From contig CAJTUQ010000079.1 of NCBI GenBank assembly GCA_910579335.1, positions 1-13,277 on the forward strand: 13,277 bases of DNA. The letters are read 5' to 3'. Within the stretch, counting starts at the first letter, position 1, and each line of letters starts with the position of its first letter. The notes below the pieces were generated by a model that saw only the letters and a list, made by a program, of their open reading frames with translations, made no database searches and was not told where the DNA came from. The stretch comes from an uncultured Dorea sp. (GTDB lineage Bacteria; Bacillota; Clostridia; Lachnospirales; Lachnospiraceae). Both the position numbers and the translations under genes were made by a program. Shown here one piece after another: positions 7,318 to 13,277 of the stretch.

Positions 7318-7983
7318 TTAAAACTTCAGCTTTCGTATATTCTGCAGAGTCTCGCCGTACGGCCTGTCTTTGCCAAAAAGGAGCGTCGTCCCAAGCACAA
7401 AGCCCTTCACGCCCTTCGGCGCATACTCCCGTATCCGCCCTGCGCTGCAGGCTCCGTCCCAGTACAGTTCAAACCCCATATCCTCTTTAATGGAGATCAG
7501 CTTCGTAATCTTCTTTCCCACGTAGGGAAGGTACATCTGTCCGGCATTTCCCGGATTCACAGACATTACAAGCACCTTTTTTACAATTCTGAGCATTTCG
7601 AACACGGTCTCCACCGACGTGCCCGGATTGATGGCGATGCCCGGTATCATACCGGCGTCGATAATCCGCTGCAGCGTAGTGGACGGGTGATATTCCGCCT
7701 CCGGATGGATATAGACCGTGTCGCCCTTTCGAAGATTATTCAGAAAAATCCCGATATTGTTGCTGGGGTGCTCAATCATTAGATGCACGTCCAAAGGCTT
7801 TGCAGCCGCTTTTGCTATGTAGCGCATGTCATTGAGGGACATGGCGAAATTCGGGACATAACGTCCGTCCATAATATCAATATGAAAAGAGTCGATACCG
7901 CCCTTTTCCAAATCCTGCACTTCCTTCTCCAGACTGCCGTAGTCGGCACACATCATAGAGGCCATCAATTCAAAATTCATCAT
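7318..7983 (-). CDS. Ribulose-phosphate 3-epimerase-like protein (Rpe/AlsE family)
   Basis: A 221-residue TIM-barrel enzyme of the ribulose-phosphate 3-epimerase superfamily, which inverts C3 of ketose phosphates using a metal ion and two aspartates. The expected residues are all present: S9, H34 and D36 (FHIDIMDG), H67 (DVHLMIEHP) and D176 (YWDGACS). VMSVNPGNAGQ (139-149) matches the family loop. The FHIDIMDG and WDG forms lean towards the allulose-6-phosphate epimerase AlsE branch. The reading frame extends further upstream, but the ATG at 7983 has AAGGAG six to seven bases before it, overlapping the previous gene's stop, so I chose it. The position beside a dehydrogenase and a cytidylyltransferase suggests it supplies a pentulose phosphate for a CDP-pentitol rather than serving the pentose-phosphate pathway. 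Confidence 0.87.
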   Translation of the reverse strand: MMNFELMASMMCADYGSLEKEVQDLEKGGIDSFHIDIMDGRYVPNFAMSLNDMRYIAKAAAKPLDVHLMIEHPSNNIGIFLNNLRKGDTVYIHPEAEYHPSTTLQRIIDAGMIPGIAINPGTSVETVFEMLRIVKKVLVMSVNPGNAGQMYLPYVGKKITKLISIKEDMGFELYWDGACSAGRIREYAPKGVKGFVLGTTLLFGKDRPYGETLQNIRKLKF

Positions 7984-7993
7984 CTTATTCTCC

Positions 7994-9073
7994 TTACTGC
8001 AAAAAGTTCTTATCTGCATATGCCAGCTTATACTTATCTCTGTACCTATCAAAAAAATAAGTCATCAGCCTCTCAGATAAAAATCCGGGATAACGGTTCA
8101 AATACGTATCCGCTTTCTGACCTCCCTGCTTCGCCGCCATATCTATAATCGGGAACAACCATTCACACAGATCATCTAACACGGATTTGCGCATAATAAA
8201 CATATTACACGGTGAATAAAGATTCCCTTGAAAAAATTTTTTTGCGTCACAATACAGCGCTTCATCCTGCATTTTCAAGTATCCCATCATACATTCCCAG
8301 TCTGACGGGTCATGGCGAGCCTTATAGTTCCCCTCAAGGCTCGGAGCCACATAAAGCGGAACAGGGAGTATGACATCTATTCCCTGCATTTCCATGCGCC
8401 CCTCCCAATCCTCCGGCAAAATAAAGTGCCGCCTGTAATGCTCCAGCCCTACTATATCATCCGCCGCATTTTTCCAAATCCAATAAAGTACCGTGAGCTC
8501 ACAGTACTGCCTGTTTCGGGACGAGATATTATCTCCTGTTTCGTCGGTAAGCATTCCGCCTGCCAAATACTTGTCCGCCAGCGCAGCTCCTGCCTGTATC
8601 TCTTTTTCATAATTCTTTAATTCCCACGGCTGTGCCAGCTCTTTATCATGAATATTCCTTGCTACATAAATCGTCCCCTGCAGACTGCCGGCTCCAGAAT
8701 GGCAGGAGGGCAGTTTATCTATCTTTAAAAACTCTCTGCCTATCGATGCATAATAGTCTTCCAGATAAGCATTGCGAAGTTTTAAATCCATTTCCGCCGT
8801 GACAGGAAAAATATCCGAAAATCCGCATTTTCCAAGTTCTGTTATCAGCTTTTCGTGATAGATGCCCCTAGTTCCGATGTAAACCGGATAATCAACATGT
8901 AATTTTGAATCTTCGTCAAATTGTATCACTGGTACCTTGCCGACAGACACCGGATTCTTTTCTTCATTGTTTACTAAAAACGCTTCTATAGAAATATCAG
9001 CATACAAACTAGTCAGATATACTGCTAACGTCTGCGCTCTTGAATGAGCGCCCGCTATATAAATTTTACTCAT
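7994..9073 (-). CDS. DUF4422 protein, putative polysaccharide glycosyltransferase, with N-terminal Rossmann-like domain
   Basis: With the ATG at 9073 the product is 359 residues. Residues about 3-120 look like a small Rossmann-type module: strand KIYIAGAHS, then a conserved-looking segment YIGTRGIYHEKLI (65-77). From about 134 the DUF4422 domain begins: IYVARNIHDKELAQPWEL, then DNISSRNRQYCELTVLYWIW (181-200) and IVGLEHYRRHF (207-217). DUF4422 proteins are common in capsule and exopolysaccharide clusters and are considered glycosyltransferases, but substrates are mostly unknown. The frame is open to an ATG at 9160, which would overlap the upstream gene by 34 bases. I prefer 9073 because it directly precedes the first strand, though its ribosome binding site (GAGAAA) is weak. 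No signal peptide or membrane segment is visible. Confidence 0.8.
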   Translation of the reverse strand: MSKIYIAGAHSRAQTLAVYLTSLYADISIEAFLVNNEEKNPVSVGKVPVIQFDEDSKLHVDYPVYIGTRGIYHEKLITELGKCGFSDIFPVTAEMDLKLRNAYLEDYYASIGREFLKIDKLPSCHSGAGSLQGTIYVARNIHDKELAQPWELKNYEKEIQAGAALADKYLAGGMLTDETGDNISSRNRQYCELTVLYWIWKNAADDIVGLEHYRRHFILPEDWEGRMEMQGIDVILPVPLYVAPSLEGNYKARHDPSDWECMMGYLKMQDEALYCDAKKFFQGNLYSPCNMFIMRKSVLDDLCEWLFPIIDMAAKQGGQKADTYLNRYPGFLSERLMTYFFDRYRDKYKLAYADKNFLQ

Positions 9074-9126
9074 AATATTTCTCGGCCTGTATAAACTGCT
9101 TTTAATATAGGCTCTCTTTCTTAAAT

Positions 9127-10047
9127 TCACATATATTTTAACGCACTCTGATCGATACATTCCTCTAAACGAGTTCTGTCAAAATACCAGGTGCTGTCTT
9201 TGCTCCAGCAGACATTTTCCCGTATGATTTTTGCGGGACAGCCTCCGATGGCCACATGGTCTCCAAAATGCGACGATGTAACCGTTCCGGTTCCGACAAT
9301 TGAACCCGTTCCAATATGCGTACCGCCGAGCAATGTCGCCCGGTAACCCACCCAGACTTGATTTTCAACGATTACGTCCTTCGCACAATTGACTCTGTTA
9401 TGCGTCCGGCTGTCAAAAATGTGATGCTCGTCATGTGTCAGGATCATAATTCCGCTTGAAAGCATACAGCCCTCTCCCAGCCTTAAAGCCGATTCCGATA
9501 TACGGCAGACGGCCTGCTGTATAGATACGTCGTTTTCCAACACACAGCCGCCTCTATTTCCAAAATAGATTTCTAAATACTCTACTGAAATGTTCTTACC
9601 GATTTTAAGGAAATTCCCCTCTCCATAAAAATGAACCTTAATATTGGCAGGAATCGTTTTATCAAACACAATATGATTTTGAAACTCATCCCAATATTCC
9701 GTCTTGGGCAGCAGGGCGATTAAATCCTGACCGGTAACCAAACCCTCTAAAGGCAGAATATCATAAATATAGCAGACATCAATTTCCGTACTTTCAAACT
9801 CTCTTGTAATCACTTCCCTGACTGATGCAAACTCCGGGAAAAGCACCACCAGTGCATTTTTTAGTTTTTTCAATTCTTCCAAACGGATAATCGGGATATT
9901 ATCATACTTTTTTAAACTTGATGTTTCCCATTTTTTATCCGCTAAATAACGAAGTTCTATGATATTACGCAGCCGCTGTTTCGTCTGCTCATAATTTTGC
10001 CCGATTCCGTAGCCTACTATAATATCATATTTTTCTAAGTCGACCAT
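9127..10047 (-). CDS. Hexapeptide-repeat acyltransferase with N-terminal Rossmann-like domain
   Basis: Product of 306 residues from the ATG at 10047. About residues 8-100 form a nucleotide-binding-like domain starting YDIIVGYGIGQNYEQ. From about 140 to 275 come left-handed beta-helix turns typical of O-acetyl/acyltransferases, with the likely catalytic histidine region ILTHDEHH (202-209) and the usual exit VAIGGCPAKIIRENV (265-279). It probably adds an acyl group, perhaps acetyl, to a sugar of the polymer in the cytoplasm. The frame also opens at an ATG at 10110, two bases after the upstream gene's stop. That start would add 21 residues without domain character and has only AAGG directly against the ATG. 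Neither start has a strong ribosome binding site. The end extends past the 9073 start of the next gene's domain only if that gene starts early. Confidence 0.8.
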   Translation of the reverse strand: MVDLEKYDIIVGYGIGQNYEQTKQRLRNIIELRYLADKKWETSSLKKYDNIPIIRLEELKKLKNALVVLFPEFASVREVITREFESTEIDVCYIYDILPLEGLVTGQDLIALLPKTEYWDEFQNHIVFDKTIPANIKVHFYGEGNFLKIGKNISVEYLEIYFGNRGGCVLENDVSIQQAVCRISESALRLGEGCMLSSGIMILTHDEHHIFDSRTHNRVNCAKDVIVENQVWVGYRATLLGGTHIGTGSIVGTGTVTSSHFGDHVAIGGCPAKIIRENVCWSKDSTWYFDRTRLEECIDQSALKYM

Positions 10048-10112
10048 TCTCTTTCTATACCCAGCTCCTGTTTCTTCTGATTGGATTATAAATTTCCCAG
10101 ACAGCCCCATCC

Positions 10113-11222
10113 TTAGGCAGATTCATACAATTGAATCAACTTTTGGCAGGACGCCTCTATGCTGTATCCCGCCCTGTCAAAATACTCATCCTTCCGGCTG
10201 CGGTTTCTATCAATCTCTGCGTCTGTCAGCGCATTGATCCAGCACTCTTCTTTAAGAGGAAGAAATTCCAGCAGTCCTGTAATATCTGTTTCCTCCGTCA
10301 CGGAATCGGAAACAAGGCACCGCAAGCCTGCGGCCTGCGCCTCCACTACAGATATCGGCAGCCCTTCAAATTTTGACGGCAGGCAGAACACATCCATCGC
10401 CTGCAGGAAATCAAGCGTATCCTCCCTCCAGCCATAGCATTGGATATTTCCGCTCATGCCCAATTCGTTTACAAGATTTCTGACAACAGCTATATTTTCG
10501 CCCTGTCCCATAAAAATAAGGTACAATTTGCTATTCCTTTTATATGCCTTTGCGAAACACCGGGCTAAAAACTCCTGATTTTTCGTGTAGCTATATCTGC
10601 CTATGTGCCCGATGACGATCCGGTCTTCAATTCCCAGTTTCTTTCGGACTACGCCCCTCCTCGTCTTATCAAACCGGAACTTTTTCACATCAACCGCATT
10701 GGGAAGAATCCGTATTTTTTCTCTGGGAATGCTGCCGGGAAACAGCCAGTCCGCCGCCACATGAGAACAGGCGCACACGTCCGTTGCATACTCCAGAGAG
10801 AACCGCTCCTTATAATAATCATGCTCCTTCTGTATTTTCCCGCGTTCCGCCTGACTTACAAAATCAATTCCGGAGCTGTGGGAATGGACAATCACTTTGG
10901 GAATTTTCATCTGCATTGCAACCTCTTCAATCAAAAATCCTCTCCAACAGCTTGTGTGCAGATGAATGACGTCGAATCCTCTTTTCAGGATATCTTTGAT
11001 TTCCCTGGCAAATGCTTCCCTTCCTTCCCTCTGGACACTGTTCAAACGATAGATCGGAAATTGATACATCTCATATTCCTTTGTCCGCGCCAGCTCGTTC
11101 GCAGATTTTGTCAGGAATGAAAATTCGTACTTTGACTGGTCAATATACGGCATATGATTATAGATATACCGATATACACCGTTATTGATTTCCGGCGGAG
11201 TCATATGCAAGATCTTCATCAT
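10113..11222 (-). CDS. Family 4 glycosyltransferase
   Basis: A 369-residue GT-B-fold enzyme expected to transfer a sugar from a nucleotide-sugar to the growing, probably lipid-linked, repeat unit at the cytoplasmic face. The N-terminal half has the acceptor-side features MMKILHMTPP, DVIHLHTSCWRGF (84-96) and VIVHSHSSGID (110-120). The C-terminal half has GHIGRYSYTKNQEFL (205-219) with the donor-phosphate lysine, and the EX7E pair E286/E294 in SKFEGLPISVVEAQAAG. The ATG pair at 11222/11219 follows GGGAGGG some 10-14 bases upstream. The start lies 41 bases inside the preceding gene, indicating coupled translation. The sugar transferred cannot be told from sequence. Confidence 0.9.
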   Translation of the reverse strand: MMKILHMTPPEINNGVYRYIYNHMPYIDQSKYEFSFLTKSANELARTKEYEMYQFPIYRLNSVQREGREAFAREIKDILKRGFDVIHLHTSCWRGFLIEEVAMQMKIPKVIVHSHSSGIDFVSQAERGKIQKEHDYYKERFSLEYATDVCACSHVAADWLFPGSIPREKIRILPNAVDVKKFRFDKTRRGVVRKKLGIEDRIVIGHIGRYSYTKNQEFLARCFAKAYKRNSKLYLIFMGQGENIAVVRNLVNELGMSGNIQCYGWREDTLDFLQAMDVFCLPSKFEGLPISVVEAQAAGLRCLVSDSVTEETDITGLLEFLPLKEECWINALTDAEIDRNRSRKDEYFDRAGYSIEASCQKLIQLYESA

Positions 11223-12384
11223 CGGCCCCGTTCCCTCCTTTTTTCTTTACAACAACAGCTACAATCAGCTGATAGTTCGGATCGTGAAAATCCAGTTCTT
11301 CTTGCGCCAATTCCTCACAGCTGATTCCGTATAGGAATGCGGCGGATGATTTCACATTTCCGTAAGTAACTGCATCTACAAACTCCACATCCGCATTTTC
11401 TTCAAACAGTCTCCTCAAGGACTGCTCTGTGAAGCTCCAAAAATGGCCGTAATGGAGCTTTTCATACTGAATAATCTGTGAGATACCGGCAGCCGTAATA
11501 AGCGCGGTACCGCCTCGCTTAAGGATTCGTACTATATTATCAGCGGCAGAGCATAGATCATAAATAAAGGGCAGTGTCTGCGTGCAAATAAGACAGTCGA
11601 TACTCTCCTCTAAAAGTCCCTCGCCCGTGGCAAAGTTCCCTTTTATCTGCCGATTCTTCAGATTCTCCTTTTCTACGTCCAGAATCAGGGAATCCGTAAC
11701 TCTGTTCCCGCCAAATTTTTTTGTGTATTCACGGTCACCAATTTCCATCACAGTCCCACAAATATACTTTTTATGCGATGTAAGAAACTGCTCAATATAA
11801 TATCTGTCAATCGGAGTTCCTCTGTTCATACCATATGTATCATCTAACGGGGTTAATGGAAGTCCGTTTACTACATCCTCTGACCGTCGGTACAACGGAG
11901 TACTTTTCAGTACGTCCGTAAGCTTTTCCAGATTTGACGGATCCGTTTTTATATGCAGGTTCCATTTCTGATCTTGATAAAAGATTTCCTCTTCTTCAAA
12001 AACCAACTCCCCGCCATCGCTAAACAGCATATTTTCAAACGTATTATAAGGCTCTATCATCGGGCCGAACCGAATACGCTTCTGTGACACTCCAAGTTCA
12101 CGCAGCTGCCGGTACATATCGCCAAGCGCATACGACAGCAAAACTATCGGAATATCCGAAGATTTTCCAAACTCCGGATGCCCGGCAAGCTCCGCCGGAT
12201 TCATTACGATTCCCCCGGACTCTTCTTTTGCCGTAGACTCCGCCGGATTTACTGCAGATTCCCATCTTGAAGGCACAGCATTGTCCAACACGGCCGCAAC
12301 CTCATAATTTTCAAACAATCTTTCCTTTTTTCTTTGATAAACCATGCCTCTCCCAAAAAGCAAAACCTTTTCTTTCCGGCTCAT
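11182..12384 (-). CDS. Rossmann-domain and methyltransferase-like fusion, polysaccharide cluster protein
   Basis: A 400-residue protein in two parts. Residues 5-115 resemble a Rossmann-like module (KVLLFGRGMVYQRKKERL, then AAVLDN and IPIVLLSYALGDMYRQL), interrupted by a hydrophilic linker at about 38-66. Residues about 175-382 resemble class I SAM methyltransferases of a type common in surface-polysaccharide loci: YGMNRGTPIDRYYIEQFL (184-201), VMEIGDREYTKKFGG (212-226), LICTQTLPFIYD (265-276), ILKRGGTALITA (287-298). Motif I is degenerate (EIGDREYT rather than a glycine-rich loop), so SAM binding or activity may be altered or lost. The ATG at 12384 has AGGAG about seven bases upstream. The last 41 bases overlap the GT4 gene. 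The protein may methylate or otherwise modify the polymer, but this is not proven. Confidence 0.72.
   Translation of the reverse strand: MSRKEKVLLFGRGMVYQRKKERLFENYEVAAVLDNAVPSRWESAVNPAESTAKEESGGIVMNPAELAGHPEFGKSSDIPIVLLSYALGDMYRQLRELGVSQKRIRFGPMIEPYNTFENMLFSDGGELVFEEEEIFYQDQKWNLHIKTDPSNLEKLTDVLKSTPLYRRSEDVVNGLPLTPLDDTYGMNRGTPIDRYYIEQFLTSHKKYICGTVMEIGDREYTKKFGGNRVTDSLILDVEKENLKNRQIKGNFATGEGLLEESIDCLICTQTLPFIYDLCSAADNIVRILKRGGTALITAAGISQIIQYEKLHYGHFWSFTEQSLRRLFEENADVEFVDAVTYGNVKSSAAFLYGISCEELAQEELDFHDPNYQLIVAVVVKKKGGNGADDEDLAYDSAGNQ
12190..12263 (-). repeat. Possible diverged in-frame duplication in the fusion protein linker
   Basis: CTCCGCCGGATT occurs exactly at 12190 and 12238, 48 bases (16 codons) apart, each copy followed by a similar stretch ending GATTCCC. 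The protein shows NPAES (46-50) and NPAEL (62-66). It could be an old in-frame tandem duplication in a low-constraint linker. Identity fades quickly beyond the 12 bases. Confidence 0.35.
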
Positions 12385-12406
12385 TTTCCATCTCCTGTAA
12401 TTATTC

Positions 12407-13276
12407 CTAATATTTATTTAAAAAAACGTGATGCGTCCGCTTTGCCGCCCGGTACTCGCAGTAGGACGGAGCGTAATATTTAATATCAATAACCTCTATA
12501 CCGCCAAGCTTATTATAAGTATGCATTCCCAACACCTTCTTCGTCGTCTCAATCCTGACATTTTTAGGAAGGATCCGTTTTACCACATGCTCCTTATACT
12601 CCGGTCCCAGAGACTCTATCTCACTGAACACCAGCCCTTCCCCATAGGAATTGCGGCAGTTCTGCGATACTCTCAATAATCTTTCGTTCTGCCGGATAAT
12701 ATTGCCCCCCGGTCTCGCTATGCCGATATCCGCAGTAACAACTTCCGGTTCCGACATCGTACCGTCCGCTTTCTCCCGAAACAGCAGCAATTGTCCTTCA
12801 TCACCTGAAAATGCAGGGGCAAAGGTAAAAATAAAACGCTCTCCATCCTGCTCTAAAAACGTCGTGTCCACATATTTCACATTGCGAAACAGACATTGTG
12901 TCTGCTCCCATCTGTCCGGAAATTGCGCCAGCCGGTAAATCCCTACTTCATTCTTCTGCCACGATTCCGGACACATAAACAATTCCCCGTCCCTGACATA
13001 TACGTTCGGATAAGAGAGATGCCAATGCTCGTCCATAGAAACCTGCCATCGGCCGAACTTTCCATTCTCATAAACACAGTATCCAATCACTCCATTACGT
13101 TCGGAGCGGTACAAAAAAAGCTCTGCAAACAGATAAATCTGTCCGTCATATTCCACTAAAAAAGGGTCTGCGGCCCATGCGTATTCCGGATTCTCTATCA
13201 GGCGAAACGGCTCTTTTTTCGACGTCCGGTATGCGATTTGCCAATGCATATACCTGTTTTTCTTCATATTCCTCAT
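12407..13276 (-). CDS. GINT1_N-like beta-propeller protein, possibly incomplete at right edge
   Basis: The visible 289 residues contain repeated beta-propeller blade motifs like those of the N-terminal-like domain of plant GIPC glucosaminyl transferases and GH43-like proteins: AADPFLVEYDGQIYLFAE (35-52), HLSYPNVYVRDGELFMCPES (86-105), VDTTFLEQDGERFIFTF, and RPGGNIIRQNERLLRVSQN. In bacteria such domains occur in capsule loci, alone or fused to formyltransferase-like or other domains. An ATG is visible at 13276, with another at 13267 just behind GAGGA. Because the frame touches the window edge, the true start and any N-terminal domain cannot be determined. It is the most upstream visible gene of the operon, 22 bases before the methyltransferase-like gene. 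Its enzymatic role is unknown. Confidence 0.65.
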   Translation of the reverse strand: MRNMKKNRYMHWQIAYRTSKKEPFRLIENPEYAWAADPFLVEYDGQIYLFAELFLYRSERNGVIGYCVYENGKFGRWQVSMDEHWHLSYPNVYVRDGELFMCPESWQKNEVGIYRLAQFPDRWEQTQCLFRNVKYVDTTFLEQDGERFIFTFAPAFSGDEGQLLLFREKADGTMSEPEVVTADIGIARPGGNIIRQNERLLRVSQNCRNSYGEGLVFSEIESLGPEYKEHVVKRILPKNVRIETTKKVLGMHTYNKLGGIEVIDIKYYAPSYCEYRAAKRTHHVFLNKY

Positions 13277-13277
13277 C

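Noticed and set aside
7984..8052. Longer start for the epimerase at 8052
   Set aside because: It would overlap the upstream gene by 59 bases and add residues before the first barrel strand, while the ATG at 7983 has a clear AAGGAG.
1..13277. Mobile elements, CRISPR arrays, tRNA or rRNA genes
   Set aside because: No transposase or integrase frame, no regularly spaced repeats, and no cloverleaf or rRNA-like segment was found by eye; genes fill nearly all of the window.

Overview
The window looks like a chromosomal segment of a Gram-positive anaerobe of the Clostridia, most probably Lachnospiraceae. Three things point there: strong AGGAGG-type ribosome binding sites, a fused flavin reductase-rubredoxin typical of strict anaerobes, and the family types of the surface-polysaccharide genes. 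This placement is inference from gene content; no 16S or other taxonomic marker is present.

Layout. (1) Positions 1-3621, minus strand: a three-gene unit read right to left. It holds argS, a DHHA1/AlaX-type alanyl-tRNA editing protein, and a 2-hydroxyacid dehydrogenase cut by the left edge. The last two overlap by 14 bases. (2) Positions 3622-3776: a divergent, AT-rich promoter region with a good sigma-A promoter facing right. Palindromes and an 11-base direct repeat surround that promoter. (3) Positions 3777-5399, plus strand: a two-gene stress unit, a high-molecular-weight rubredoxin followed by endonuclease IV (nfo). (4) Positions 5400-5485: a convergent junction with a large imperfect hairpin. 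(5) Positions 5486-13276, minus strand: an eight-gene, tightly packed operon for a cell-surface polysaccharide, running in from beyond the right edge.

In transcription order the polysaccharide operon encodes a GINT1_N-like beta-propeller protein (truncated or unresolved at the right edge), a Rossmann-methyltransferase-like fusion, a GT4 glycosyltransferase, a hexapeptide-repeat acyltransferase, a DUF4422 putative glycosyltransferase, a ribulose-phosphate 3-epimerase-like enzyme, an IspD/TarI-type cytidylyltransferase, and a GatD/TarJ-like zinc polyol-phosphate dehydrogenase. The last three form a plausible route from a pentulose 5-phosphate to a CDP-activated pentitol. The polymer may therefore carry pentitol-phosphate (ribitol, arabinitol or xylitol), as in teichoic acids and some capsules. 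The middle genes would assemble and decorate the repeat unit. No flippase, polymerase or pentitol-phosphate transferase lies in the window; these would be expected to the right.

Most interesting points: the epimerase-dehydrogenase-cytidylyltransferase trio, which suggests a pentitol other than standard ribitol; three nearby tailoring enzymes that each begin with a similar Rossmann-like N-terminal module; and the rubredoxin-nfo stress unit with its operator-like promoter. No mobile elements, CRISPR arrays or RNA genes were seen. There is no gene-free stretch longer than 300 bases.
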